This document shows positions 53,674 through 62,830 of a DNA stretch of 64,000 nucleotides, piece by piece. The first letter of the stretch is position 1. Each line of letters begins with the position of its first letter. The notes beneath the pieces were generated by a model. That model was not told the DNA's origin. It did not search any database and worked only from the letters and a program-made list of their open reading frames with translations. This DNA is from Pelagimonas sp. (GTDB lineage Bacteria > Pseudomonadota > Alphaproteobacteria > Rhodobacterales > Rhodobacteraceae), in assembly GCA_025210345.1 (NCBI GenBank), contig JAOARX010000008.1, positions 62,001 to 126,000 of the forward strand, written 5' to 3'. A program made the position numbers and the translations under genes.

Positions 53674-55161
53674 ATGACCGAAGTGCGCGTCCCTACCCTT
53701 GGGGAATCCGTGACCGAAGCCACCGTTGCGACCTGGTTCAAGAAACCCGGTGACAGCGTTGCCGTTGACGAAATGCTGTGTGAATTGGAAACCGACAAAG
53801 TGACGGTCGAAGTGCCTTCACCCGTGGCAGGCACCCTTGCGGATATCGTTGCCAATGAAGGGGACACCGTTGGTGTCGACGCCCTGCTGGCCAATATCTC
53901 GGAAGGTGGCGAAGCCGTGGCGTCGGCCCCCGCCGCCGCCGAGGCCCCCAAAGCCGAAACCACCGCTGCCGCGATTGACGTGATGGTGCCCACATTGGGT
54001 GAATCGGTGACCGAAGCGACTGTCTCGACCTGGTTCAAAAAGGTTGGCGACACCGTGGCACAAGACGAAATGCTCTGTGAGCTGGAAACCGACAAGGTTT
54101 CCGTCGAAGTGCCTTCGCCGGCGGCTGGTGTTCTGACGGATATCGTTGCCAACGAAGGCGACACCGTCGAAGCCAGCGCCAAGCTGGCGGTGATTTCCGG
54201 CGGGGCCGGTGCATCCGCTGCGGCCCCTGCGGCGGCTCCGGCGGCGGTCGCATCCGCTCCGGCTTCGGGCGCAGACATCAAGGATGGTCCCGCTGCTGAG
54301 AAAGCCATGGCCGAAGCAGGCGTTGCCCGCAACGCCGTCACCGGCACCGGCCGCGATGGTCGCGCAACCAAGGCCGATGTCGCCGCCGCTGTTGCCGCCG
54401 CCTCTGCTGCCCCGGCACCTGCCGCCGCCGCACCACGCGCGCCGGTTCCCGCCGACGACGCCGCCCGCGAAGAGCGCGTCAAGATGACCAAGCTGCGCCA
54501 GACCATCGCCAAGCGTCTGAAAGACAGCCAGAACACCGCCGCCATGCTGACCACCTACAACGAGGTGGACATGACCGAGACCATGGCCCTGCGCAAGCAG
54601 TACAAAGACCTGTTCGAGAAAAAGCACGGCGTGCGCCTGGGCTTTATGTCCTTCTTCACCAAGGCCTGCTGCCACGCGCTGAAAGAGGTTCCCGAGGTCA
54701 ACGCCGAAATCGACGGCACCGACATCGTGTACAAGAACTTTGTGCATATGGGCATCGCCGCGGGCACCCCGCAGGGTCTGGTGGTTCCGGTCATCCGTGA
54801 CGCCGACAGCATGTCCTTTGCCGAAATCGAAGGCGCCATCGCCGAGAAAGGCAAACGCGCCCGCGACGGCAAACTGTCCATGGCGGAAATGCAGGGCGGC
54901 ACCTTCACCATTTCGAACGGTGGTGTCTATGGCTCGCTGATGTCTTCGCCGATCCTGAACCCCCCGCAGTCGGGTATCCTTGGCATGCACAAGATCCAGG
55001 ACCGCCCCATGGTCATCAACGGTGAGATCAAGATCCGCCCGATGATGTATCTGGCCCTGTCCTATGATCACCGCATCGTTGACGGCAAGGGCGCTGTGAC
55101 CTTCCTTGTCCGCGTGAAAGAAGCCCTGGAAGATCCCCGCCGTCTGCTGATGGATCTGTAA
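53674..55161 (+). CDS. sucB: Dihydrolipoamide succinyltransferase (E2), two lipoyl domains
   Basis: 495 aa. Two lipoyl domains in tandem (about 1-76 and 101-174), each with the lipoylated Lys in ETDKV (about 42 and 140). Then Ala/Pro-rich linkers, a peripheral-subunit-binding domain ([20 protein letters not shown]) and the catalytic domain, with [14 protein letters not shown] near 462-475. Well-studied E2o proteins carry one lipoyl domain. The substrate assignment as succinyl (not acetyl) transferase rests on sucA next door and on the catalytic sequence. Confidence 0.96.
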   Translation: MTEVRVPTLGESVTEATVATWFKKPGDSVAVDEMLCELETDKVTVEVPSPVAGTLADIVANEGDTVGVDALLANISEGGEAVASAPAAAEAPKAETTAAAIDVMVPTLGESVTEATVSTWFKKVGDTVAQDEMLCELETDKVSVEVPSPAAGVLTDIVANEGDTVEASAKLAVISGGAGASAAAPAAAPAAVASAPASGADIKDGPAAEKAMAEAGVARNAVTGTGRDGRATKADVAAAVAAASAAPAPAAAAPRAPVPADDAAREERVKMTKLRQTIAKRLKDSQNTAAMLTTYNEVDMTETMALRKQYKDLFEKKHGVRLGFMSFFTKACCHALKEVPEVNAEIDGTDIVYKNFVHMGIAAGTPQGLVVPVIRDADSMSFAEIEGAIAEKGKRARDGKLSMAEMQGGTFTISNGGVYGSLMSSPILNPPQSGILGMHKIQDRPMVINGEIKIRPMMYLALSYDHRIVDGKGAVTFLVRVKEALEDPRRLLMDL

Positions 55162-55389
55162 TTGGCCTACCGCGATCCATGTCGCCTGACCTGCCCGCAC
55201 TGCGGTCTTTCGGGTCAGGTGGTCTGGATCGTGGGAACCGGACCGCAGAGCATGCCGGGTGACGGGCCTGCCTATATCCGCATACTGGATCCGGGCCCGT
55301 TCCAAGGTGACACGCATCAGGGCGCTGTCCGCGTCCTATGCCCCCGTGACGGATACGTTGTCGCCGCACGCAACCCGCGACGGGCTTAG
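55162..55389 (+). CDS. Small zinc-ribbon-like protein abutting sucB
   Basis: 75 aa from a TTG that directly follows the sucB stop. CRLTCPHCGLSGQVVWIVGTG begins a possible zinc ribbon (shown in part: CRLTCPHCGLSGQVVW), with a later single Cys in VLCPRDG. The frame contains rare-type starts only, so the start is uncertain. Translation would be coupled to sucB. Function unknown. Confidence 0.5.
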   Translation: MAYRDPCRLTCPHCGLSGQVVWIVGTGPQSMPGDGPAYIRILDPGPFQGDTHQGAVRVLCPRDGYVVAARNPRRA

Positions 55390-55485
55390 GGTTTTGCTCA
55401 GATCCCAGTTGTAAATGTGCACTGACCAAGGACATACTTAACCGACGCAAGGACTTGGTCCTGAGAAACTGCAAGGAGCGGGAAC

Positions 55486-55755
55486 ATGGCCACGCACATA
55501 CTTTGGGAAGCGGATGTCGCGGATTTTGACGCCTGGTATGAGATATTCAAGCAAGACCGGTACAACCGCCGCTCTGCCGGGATCAACGTGATGCATGTCT
55601 GGCATGATCAATCCAAACTGAACCATGCCGTCGTTGTCTTTCGCGTGGCGGACATTGAAAAAGCCTCGGCCTTTTTGTCTTCCGAAGAGCTGGCGGTGCA
55701 TCTCGCACGGGACGGGGTGACAAACATTCACACCCGAACCCTGAACCCCGCTTAA
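55486..55755 (+). CDS. Small conserved-type protein, possible dimeric alpha/beta-barrel
   Basis: 89 aa, starting at MATHILWEADVADFDAWYE behind AAGGAGCGGG. The pattern of strands and helices, with AGINVMHVWHDQSKLNHAVV and DIEKASAFLSSEEL, suggests a ferredoxin-like dimeric alpha/beta fold. No enzyme can be named. It precedes the glycosyltransferase gene by 27 bp. Confidence 0.7.
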   Translation: MATHILWEADVADFDAWYEIFKQDRYNRRSAGINVMHVWHDQSKLNHAVVVFRVADIEKASAFLSSEELAVHLARDGVTNIHTRTLNPA

Positions 55756-55782
55756 CAGGGACGCCAAAGGACCCGCCCGAAC

Positions 55783-56733
55783 ATGCGCACTGCCCTCGCA
55801 GCCTGTATGAAAGACGAAGGGATCTTCGTGCTTGAGTGGCTGGCCTATCATCGGCTTTTGGGGTTTGACCCGATTTTGGTGGTGACCAATGCGTGCCGCG
55901 ATGGGTCTGACGCGCTGTTGGACCGCCTTGCCGATCTGGGACAGGTGATCCACATCTCTCAGGACGTGCCCTCGGGCCGCGCGCCACAAGATGCGGGCAT
56001 GGACCACGTTTTGCGGTATTGCCGCGAACAGGGCCTTAGCCATGTTCTGCACATCGACAGCGATGAGTTTGTCTTTTTTGATCAAGGAGATCTGGCCGCG
56101 CTGCGGGATCGGACCTCGGACGCCGATGTGGTTGCGTTGCCTTGGCATGCCCTGGGTGACAGTGGGATAATCGAATGGCACCCCGGCGATCTGGTGTTGG
56201 CGAAAAACATCCGCTCAGAACCGGGCCCCACGCCCGGTGAGACCAAGTTCAAATCCTTGTTCCGGGTCCAGAGCTTTGCCAGGGCCACCGATCACAACCC
56301 GTTGCATCCGCTGGTGGATGATCCGCTTGTGGTGACGCCTGATGGCAAACCCCTGCGCAACGGCACCCTCTATCAAGAAAAATCCGCACGCTTCCGCCCC
56401 ACCGCCGTGGCCTGCAACGTGAACAGCGCGCGGATTTTTCATTATGGCATCCGCGCCAGCGACGCGTTCTTGATGAAAAACATGCGCGGAGACGGGCAGG
56501 CCAACGACAACGGCAAATACCGCATCGGGTCAGATTGGCACCGCGCGGGCAATCGCAATGACGTCGAAGAAACGCGCATGCAATCGGTGTTGCCCGCCCT
56601 GCGGCAATTGCTAAGCCAATGGCGCGAAGACCCGGTTGTCGCGCGTCTGGAACGGCGCTGCCAGGACTGGTTTCGTGAGACTCGTGACCAGATGTACGCC
56701 CTGGACCATGCGCCTTATGAAACGGGGATATAG
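55783..56733 (+). CDS. Glycosyltransferase family 2-like protein
   Basis: 316 aa. The N-terminal AACMKDEGIFVLEWLAYHRLLG and VVTNACRDGSDALLD, with the metal-site motif HIDSDEFVF (DxD-like), match the 'glycosyl transferase family 2' group with a CMKDEG/KNE start. GDGQANDNGKYRIGSDWHR lies in the C-terminal third. It would transfer a sugar to an unknown cell-surface acceptor. It sits between sucB and lpd without a functional link to them. Confidence 0.82.
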   Translation: MRTALAACMKDEGIFVLEWLAYHRLLGFDPILVVTNACRDGSDALLDRLADLGQVIHISQDVPSGRAPQDAGMDHVLRYCREQGLSHVLHIDSDEFVFFDQGDLAALRDRTSDADVVALPWHALGDSGIIEWHPGDLVLAKNIRSEPGPTPGETKFKSLFRVQSFARATDHNPLHPLVDDPLVVTPDGKPLRNGTLYQEKSARFRPTAVACNVNSARIFHYGIRASDAFLMKNMRGDGQANDNGKYRIGSDWHRAGNRNDVEETRMQSVLPALRQLLSQWREDPVVARLERRCQDWFRETRDQMYALDHAPYETGI

Positions 56734-56876
56734 CCATGACCTGCGCGTTCCCACCCCAAAATGCGGCACCCTCAGCCGGGGCCGCCATCTATTTGCTTCG
56801 ATCTTGCGTTGCAGATCGACACCTGATGACGACATGGGCCTTCCCGTGTCGCGAACAAAACCGATAGGAGATTGAA

Positions 56877-58271
56877 ATGGCATCTTACGACGTGATCGTG
56901 ATTGGCGCGGGGCCGGGTGGCTATGTGTCCGCTATTCGCTGTGCCCAGTTGGGCCTGAAAACCGCGGTGGTCGAAGGGCGTGACACGCTTGGCGGCACCT
57001 GCCTGAACGTGGGTTGCATCCCCTCCAAGGCACTGCTGCACGCGACGCACTCGCTGCATGAGGCGGAACACAACTTTGCCGAAATGGGCCTGAAGGGCAA
57101 ATCGCCCAGCGTCGATTGGGACCAGATGAAGACCTATAAGTCCAACGTTGTGGGGCAAAACACCGGCGGCATCGAATTCCTGTTCAAAAAGAACAAGATC
57201 GACTGGATCAAAGGCTGGGGTTCGATCCCGGCGGCGGGTCAGGTCAAAGTGGGCGACGACGTGCACGAAGCCAAGAACATCATCATCGCGTCTGGGTCCG
57301 AGCCGTCATCGGTGCCCGGTGCAGAGGTCACGATTGACGAGAAAATCGTCGTCACATCAACCGGCGCGCTGGATCTGCCCAAGATCCCCAAAAAGATGGT
57401 CGTGATTGGCGCGGGTGTCATTGGTTTGGAACTGGGGTCTGTCTATGCCCGTCTGGGCTCTGACGTGCATGTGGTTGAATTCCTTGATCATATCACACCC
57501 GGCATGGATGCAGACGTGCAAAAGGGGCTGTTGAAGATCCTCAAGAAACAGGGCCTCAAATTCACTCTGGGCGCTGCTGTCTCCAAGGTTGAGACCCTGA
57601 AAACCAAGGCCAAGGTCACCTATAAACTGCGCAAGGACGATAGCGAAGAAACGCTGGACGCCGATGTGGTTCTGGTTGCCACCGGGCGCAAACCCTTTAC
57701 CGATGGTCTGGGTCTTGAGGCTCTGGGGGTTGAGATGTCGCCGCGCGGGCAGATCAAAACCGACAATCAATGGCGCACCAATGTGCCCGGCATCTACGCC
57801 ATCGGCGACGCCATCGACGGTCCGATGCTGGCCCACAAAGCCGAGGACGAAGGCATGGCCGCCGCCGAGGTCATCGCCGGCAAGCACGGCCACGTGAACT
57901 ATGACGTGATCCCCGGTGTGATCTATACCACACCCGAGGTCGCCAGCGTTGGCCTGACCGAAGCCGCCGCCAAGGAAACCGGCCGCAACATCAAGGTGGG
58001 CAAGTTTTCGTTCATGGGCAATGGCCGCGCCAAAGCCGTGTTCCAGGGCGACGGTTTTGTCAAAATCATCGCGGACAAAGACACCGACCGCGTGCTGGGC
58101 GCGCATATCATCGGCCCCGCGGCCGGGGATCTGATCCACGAGATCTGCGTCGCGATGGAATTTGGTGCCAGTGCCGAAGACATCGCCCTGACCTGCCACG
58201 CGCACCCGACCTATTCCGAGGCCGTGCGTGAAGCCGCGCTTGCCTGTGGCGACGGCGCGATCCATATGTAA
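56877..58271 (+). CDS. lpd: Dihydrolipoyl dehydrogenase (E3)
   Basis: 464 aa. FAD loop [21 protein letters not shown] (shown as [16 protein letters not shown]), redox disulfide [16 protein letters not shown] (Cys about 42 and 47), NAD loop [20 protein letters not shown] (shown in part), and the C-terminal His-Glu pair in [14 protein letters not shown]. It reoxidises dihydrolipoyl groups of the 2-oxoglutarate dehydrogenase complex. Ribosome site AGGAGATTG. Confidence 0.98.
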   Translation: MASYDVIVIGAGPGGYVSAIRCAQLGLKTAVVEGRDTLGGTCLNVGCIPSKALLHATHSLHEAEHNFAEMGLKGKSPSVDWDQMKTYKSNVVGQNTGGIEFLFKKNKIDWIKGWGSIPAAGQVKVGDDVHEAKNIIIASGSEPSSVPGAEVTIDEKIVVTSTGALDLPKIPKKMVVIGAGVIGLELGSVYARLGSDVHVVEFLDHITPGMDADVQKGLLKILKKQGLKFTLGAAVSKVETLKTKAKVTYKLRKDDSEETLDADVVLVATGRKPFTDGLGLEALGVEMSPRGQIKTDNQWRTNVPGIYAIGDAIDGPMLAHKAEDEGMAAAEVIAGKHGHVNYDVIPGVIYTTPEVASVGLTEAAAKETGRNIKVGKFSFMGNGRAKAVFQGDGFVKIIADKDTDRVLGAHIIGPAAGDLIHEICVAMEFGASAEDIALTCHAHPTYSEAVREAALACGDGAIHM

Positions 58272-58318
58272 ATCCAACGGCCTGCCCCGTTTTAGGGCGG
58301 GCCACCCCTGTTTGACCC

Positions 58319-58837
58319 ATGAAATTTCTTAATCTTTTCCTCATTGTCACCGCGGGCCTTTTCGTCGGCTACATGACCCGCAACGCGTTCGCGCCTCAGC
58401 CGGACCGCGTCACGCGTATTCTGGAAATCTACACCGAGTTCTGCATTCCGAACCTGACAGGTTCCCAGCCGGTCGATGGTGAATCCATCGGTCTATCCCC
58501 CGTCAATTGGCCGGAAAGGAGTTGGATCGACGGTGACGCGCAGGCTTTCGTTCGACTGAATGACCGTAGTTGCTCTATCAATACAATGGCACCTATCGCA
58601 TTGAACAAAAGAGACGCCAAGGCTCTCGCCAAACGCCTTGAGCCCATCGTGCATAGCACCTTCCCAGACCTAGCTTTCGATCCCAAAAGCCGACTGGGCA
58701 GTATCTCGGTTGCTTGGATGGACGGAGAGATCCGCTCCCCCTCCCGCTGGGGCACCTATTTCTTTGCCACACCCGAGCATGGCAAACACGCATATAGTAT
58801 CCTAAGCCTCTCTTTGCCGCGAGAACCGAAACCCTAA
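58319..58837 (+). CDS. Membrane-anchored or exported protein, unknown
   Basis: 172 aa. The N-terminal helix MKFLNLFLIVTAGLFVGYM is an anchor or uncleaved signal. The rest is soluble, with two Cys (EFCIPNLTG and DRSCSINT) and TRILEIYTEFC. There is no clear ribosome site. No family is recognised. Plausible because of the signal and the absence of any other gene in the 640-bp interval before the protease. Confidence 0.65.
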   Translation: MKFLNLFLIVTAGLFVGYMTRNAFAPQPDRVTRILEIYTEFCIPNLTGSQPVDGESIGLSPVNWPERSWIDGDAQAFVRLNDRSCSINTMAPIALNKRDAKALAKRLEPIVHSTFPDLAFDPKSRLGSISVAWMDGEIRSPSRWGTYFFATPEHGKHAYSILSLSLPREPKP

Positions 58838-58911
58838 AATCGTCCCATTCCGCCCCACCTTCGCGCCACATTCCTACGCAAAGCTGCTGCTGACCCAAAG
58901 GGATAGCAGAT

Positions 58912-59754
58912 ATGGTTCGCAAAACTCTTGGCCTTGTTCTGGGCGCTCTTTTGATCACTGCCCTGCCCACGCAGGCGCAGGACACCCGGCGCATTGATCA
59001 ACGCAGCAAGCTGTTGGGATGGGAAGCCGTGGGCAAGCTTGAGACCGGGACAGGTTATTGCACCGCCGCCCTGATCGCGCGTGACATTGTGCTCACGGCG
59101 GCCCATTGCGTCTATCGTGACAATGGTCAGCTGATCCCTGCCAGCCAGATCAAATTCCGCCCCGGCTATTTCGACGGTGCGGCGCTTGAAACCCGTGGCG
59201 TGACCCAAATCGCCGCGCATGAGAGCTATCGGCACAGTGGCACCGGACAGATCAGCGGACAGAATATCGCCAATGATCTCGCGCTGTTGCGTCTGGACGC
59301 CCCGATTTACGCGCATGGGGTCAATCCGTTTTTGATCCACCAGCGCTATGAACCCGGCAAGCCTGTGACGCTGGTGTCCTATGGCCGGGGGCGCGACGAA
59401 GCGCTGACCCACGAAAAGGACTGCACGTTAAAACAGCACTACCGCGACGGGGTGATTGCTTTTGATTGCTCCAGCACCTTCGGGTCGTCTGGTGCGCCGG
59501 TGTTCGTGCGCGAAGACGGGCGGATGCGCATTCTTTCCGTGGTGTCCGCCGGGGGCACCGGGCGCGATGGCACTGCGGAAACCTATGGCATGACCCTGCC
59601 CGATCGCGTGGCCCACCTGAAAAAGCGCCTGAGGACCGAGGCAGCCGGAATCAAATCCAATCCCGGCGGCAAAGTGGTGCGCGTCAATCGTTTGGGCAGC
59701 GCCACGCGCCAAAAGGTCGGAAGCGCCCGCTTCGTAAGCGTGCCGGGATCGTGA
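58912..59754 (+). CDS. Trypsin-like serine protease, secreted
   Basis: 280 aa. Signal peptide about 1-22 (ending LPTQAQD). Catalytic His in VLTAAHCVYRD, Asp in IANDLALLRLDAP, Ser in STFGSSGAPVFV; Cys residues flank the His and Ser sites. Chymotrypsin fold, acting in the periplasm or medium. The C-terminal tail is basic and Gly-rich. It converges on the minus-strand PNPOx gene, with stops 3 bp apart. Confidence 0.92.
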   Translation: MVRKTLGLVLGALLITALPTQAQDTRRIDQRSKLLGWEAVGKLETGTGYCTAALIARDIVLTAAHCVYRDNGQLIPASQIKFRPGYFDGAALETRGVTQIAAHESYRHSGTGQISGQNIANDLALLRLDAPIYAHGVNPFLIHQRYEPGKPVTLVSYGRGRDEALTHEKDCTLKQHYRDGVIAFDCSSTFGSSGAPVFVREDGRMRILSVVSAGGTGRDGTAETYGMTLPDRVAHLKKRLRTEAAGIKSNPGGKVVRVNRLGSATRQKVGSARFVSVPGS

Positions 59755-59757
59755 CCC

Positions 59758-60357
59758 CTACCACATGCGTGGGATCGCGTTCTTTTCATAATCGCGATCA
59801 TAGTCCGGGCCGCCATATTCCCCGTCGGTCATTTCGGCCATGATCTGACCAACCGTGGGCACCGTATCTTTGTCATCGCGCGCCCAAAGCCCCGACCGCA
59901 TCAGCGCCTTGGCGCATTGGGTAAAGACTTCGTGCAGTTCGATCACCAAAACACTCGCCGGCAATATCCCCTTGCGGGCAAAGCTTTGGCGCAAAGGTTC
60001 ATCATCGGTCAGCCAGGCCTTGCCATTCACCCGCACCGTTGTTTTGGACCCCGGCACCATGAACAACAAAGCAACCCGCCCATCGTCGACAATGTCGCGC
60101 AACGCATCAATGCGGTTGTTGCCCTTCCAATCGGGCATCAACAGTGTCTTGCTGTCATGTACCCGCACCACCGGGCCGTCATCGCCACGCGGTGTGCCGC
60201 GCACGCCTTCGGCCCCAACGGTGCTGAGAATGCAAAACCGTGATCCTTCAATCCACGCGCGATACAGCGGTGTCAGGTGGTCCGCAACCTTGGATAAAGA
60301 CGCCGGAACCGGCGCGCCGTATAGGTCACTTAGATCTTTCGCGTGCAGCTTTCGCAT
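59758..60357 (-). CDS. Pyridoxamine 5'-phosphate oxidase-family flavoprotein
   Basis: 199 aa. Split-barrel FMN-binding fold with FCILSTVGAEGVRGTPRGDD (shown in part as FCILSTVGAEGV), LLMPDWKGNNRIDALRDIV and VRVNGKAWLTDDEP. The length and these segments match the MSMEG_1061-like group, whose substrates are unknown, rather than true PdxH. Its start overlaps the end of plsC by 32 bp, so translation is likely coupled. Confidence 0.87.
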   Translation of the reverse strand: MRKLHAKDLSDLYGAPVPASLSKVADHLTPLYRAWIEGSRFCILSTVGAEGVRGTPRGDDGPVVRVHDSKTLLMPDWKGNNRIDALRDIVDDGRVALLFMVPGSKTTVRVNGKAWLTDDEPLRQSFARKGILPASVLVIELHEVFTQCAKALMRSGLWARDDKDTVPTVGQIMAEMTDGEYGGPDYDRDYEKNAIPRMW

Positions 60358-61066
60358 CGAAACCAGCCTCCAGCATCAGGGCATCCGAGGCGGTTTCCAC
60401 CTCATGTGCCAATGTTTTCAGGAACACGTCTTTCTTCAGACCCGGTTCAATCACGGGCAAGAATTCAACCACCGCCGTACCCGGTTTGCGCAGCACGCCG
60501 CGTTTGGGCCAGAATACACCACAGTTGATCGCGACGGGGGCGCAGGGCTGTCCCATTTGTTCATATAGCACCGCCGTGCCGACCTTGTAAGGCGCATCCG
60601 AATCCAGTGGCGTGCGTGTGCCCTGGGCATAGATGATCAGCTGACCGGGATGCGCGGTGCCGTTGGCCACGCCTTCCTTCATCTTCTTGATCGCTGCGCC
60701 ACGTTTGCCACGGTTAACCGGAATACATCCGATCCGCAACCCGTATTGGCCAAGGATCGGCGCATACATCAGCTCCCGCTTCATGATGAACTTACCGGCA
60801 TCCAGCACGCCAAAAATCATGAGAATATCAAGGAAAGACTGGTGCTTTGCCGCCACCAGCACTTCGCCTTTGGGCACCTCACCGCGCACTTCGGTCTTGA
60901 GGCCCACCATCCAGCCAGCGGTCCAGCACACCCAACGGCAATAGGTTTTGCAGGCGGCACGCGCGCCCTTCGCACTGATCAAAGCCCATGGAAAAAACGT
61001 AATGCCAATGACCAACATCATGACGTACATCTGGGTGTTAAAAATCAGTGAGCGCACATATTGCAT
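60326..61066 (-). CDS. plsC: 1-acyl-sn-glycerol-3-phosphate acyltransferase
   Basis: 246 aa. An N-terminal membrane segment (MYVMMLVIGITFFPWALI) is followed by the acyltransferase core: AAKHQSFLDILM (H-X4-D), GCIPVNRGKRGAAIKKM (motif II region), and IIYAQGTRTPLDSD (motif III in YAQGTRT form). It makes phosphatidic acid at the inner membrane. It starts with a one-base overlap to the ftsX stop (TGATG). Confidence 0.93.
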   Translation of the reverse strand: MQYVRSLIFNTQMYVMMLVIGITFFPWALISAKGARAACKTYCRWVCWTAGWMVGLKTEVRGEVPKGEVLVAAKHQSFLDILMIFGVLDAGKFIMKRELMYAPILGQYGLRIGCIPVNRGKRGAAIKKMKEGVANGTAHPGQLIIYAQGTRTPLDSDAPYKVGTAVLYEQMGQPCAPVAINCGVFWPKRGVLRKPGTAVVEFLPVIEPGLKKDVFLKTLAHEVETASDALMLEAGFDAKAARERSK

Positions 61067-61971
61067 CAGCTCAACCCCTCTAGCACACGCCGCGCGGCGG
61101 TTTGTGTTGCAACAAAGGCCACCGCTGCCGACAAGGGCGGCACCAAGAGTGGCCAGGCCCAGTGCAGGCCTTCAAATCGCAGTCCGGTCAGGAATGACCC
61201 GGCTTCGGAATTGCCCGGCATGATGGCCACGGCGATCAACCCCATGAACGTTCCCATGGATGCCCCAGTAAAGGCCCGCAGGGTAAAACGGCGCACAAAG
61301 GCCCCCGCGATATAGCTGTCTGTCGCCCCCACCAGCCGCAGCACGGAAATCACCTGCGCATTGGCTGCCAGCGCCGCATTGGCCGCCAGTGTCACCATCG
61401 CGCCCATGGTTGCCCCGATCAAGACAATCGCGATCCAGCCAAGCAGCCGCAATCGCGCCGCTGCAACCAGCAAAGGTTTGCGCCAGCGTCCGTGCTCATC
61501 CAGAACCGCGCCGGGCACTTCGGCCTGAAGCCGCAACCGCAGCCCCTCGCTGTCATAGCCTTCGGGGGATTGTTCGATGCGGATCAGCTGCGGCACGGGC
61601 AAATCATCAATCGGCAGTCCCGGTCCAAACCAGGGCTCCAGCAGGGCTTTTTGTTCCTCAGGTGTCAGGGCCTGCGCGTTCACAACCCCCGGCGTTTGCT
61701 CAAGAAGTTTCAGCGCCGCAGCGGTCTGCCCCTTCATTTCCTCTTTTGGCGCCGAAATCCGTATGGTTGCCTCGCGCGCCAGTTCTTCGCCCCAGACCTG
61801 GGCGAGACGACCGGAGGCCAGCGACAGCGCCAAGGCAAACACAGCCAGAAACGACATGGCCGCCGCCGTGAACAGCGTCAGCCGAACCGTAAACCCCGAG
61901 GGGGGCACCACCCGATCCGCCGCCGCATCCGCCACCAGAAACGGACGCAGATTTGTGAGCAGGGCTCTCAT
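61066..61971 (-). CDS. ftsX: Cell-division ABC transporter permease FtsX
   Basis: 301 aa with four membrane helices: one N-terminal, then three around residues 170-290. The periplasmic loop contains VWGEELAREATIRISAP and the C-terminal half ISVLRLVGATDSYIAGAFVRR (shown in part), typical of FtsX. With FtsE it controls septal peptidoglycan hydrolases. It overlaps the ftsE stop by 4 bp and plsC by 1. Confidence 0.93.
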   Translation of the reverse strand: MRALLTNLRPFLVADAAADRVVPPSGFTVRLTLFTAAAMSFLAVFALALSLASGRLAQVWGEELAREATIRISAPKEEMKGQTAAALKLLEQTPGVVNAQALTPEEQKALLEPWFGPGLPIDDLPVPQLIRIEQSPEGYDSEGLRLRLQAEVPGAVLDEHGRWRKPLLVAAARLRLLGWIAIVLIGATMGAMVTLAANAALAANAQVISVLRLVGATDSYIAGAFVRRFTLRAFTGASMGTFMGLIAVAIMPGNSEAGSFLTGLRFEGLHWAWPLLVPPLSAAVAFVATQTAARRVLEGLS

Positions 61972-62645
61972 AGGTCAACTCCCGCGGCCTGGACCGTCTT
62001 GTTGGCAATGCGCAGAATTCGCGCGGGCACCATGGTTTTGGCCGCGCGGATCAACCCCAGATCATGGGTGGCGATCATCACCGTTTTGCCCATTTTGTTC
62101 AGCTCGACCAACAGCCTGAGCAACCTTTGCGACATTTCCCAATCCACGTTGCCCGTGGGTTCATCCGCCAAGATCACATCGGGCGACAAGATCAGCGCCC
62201 GCGCCAAAGCCGCCCGTTGGCGTTCCCCGCCCGACAGTTCCGGCGGCAGGGATTCATATTTGTCTGACAGGCCGACCCAGCTCATCAACTCGCTTAGGTT
62301 TTGTGCCTGCTCGGGTGTTGCCTGCCCTGAAACAGTCAACGGCAGGGCAACGTTTTCGGCAATCGGCAAGTGATCAAGGAACTGGCAGTCCTGATGCACC
62401 ACCCCAATGCGCCGCCGCATCAGGGCCATCTCATCGCGGCTTAGTCCCGTTGCGTCCCGTTCAAACAGGGATACGTTTCCCTGGCTGGCCTGCAAGGCGC
62501 CATAGCACAGTTTTAAAAACGTGGTCTTGCCTGCACCCGAGGGGCCCGTCAGGAAATGGAACGCCCCCGGCGCAAGTTGCAGCGAAATCCCCGTCAACAG
62601 CGCGTCACTGCCATAGGAATAGGCAACATTGTCAAATTCGATCAT
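61968..62645 (-). CDS. ftsE: Cell-division ATP-binding protein FtsE
   Basis: 225 aa ABC ATPase. Walker A GPSGAGKTTFLKL, Q-loop HQDCQFLDHL, signature LSGGERQRAALARAL, Walker B VILADEPTGNVDWEMS and switch His in IATHDLGLIR. The sequence IEFDNVAYSYGS at the start is the FtsE pattern. First gene of the ftsE-ftsX-plsC-PNPOx run. Confidence 0.95.
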   Translation of the reverse strand: MIEFDNVAYSYGSDALLTGISLQLAPGAFHFLTGPSGAGKTTFLKLCYGALQASQGNVSLFERDATGLSRDEMALMRRRIGVVHQDCQFLDHLPIAENVALPLTVSGQATPEQAQNLSELMSWVGLSDKYESLPPELSGGERQRAALARALILSPDVILADEPTGNVDWEMSQRLLRLLVELNKMGKTVMIATHDLGLIRAAKTMVPARILRIANKTVQAAGVDL

Positions 62646-62830
62646 GCGGTCCCCGCGTGCCCATCCTGCCTTGGTCCATTTGTTTTGCCCGTTCCCCTGC
62701 CGTCATGCAACGTGATGGGCAGAAAGTTTTGGCCTTTTCCCCGTGATAAGGGCATCTTATTGTTGGAATACAAGCCAATGACGGGCCCATGATGGGCCAT
62801 CGGCAGGAATGTGGCGGCAAGGAACGGGAT

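Noticed and set aside
51983-55317. Two long minus-strand frames (558 and 499 codons) opposite sucA and sucB
   Set aside because: Low-complexity shadow translations with no domain features; sucA and sucB are certain.
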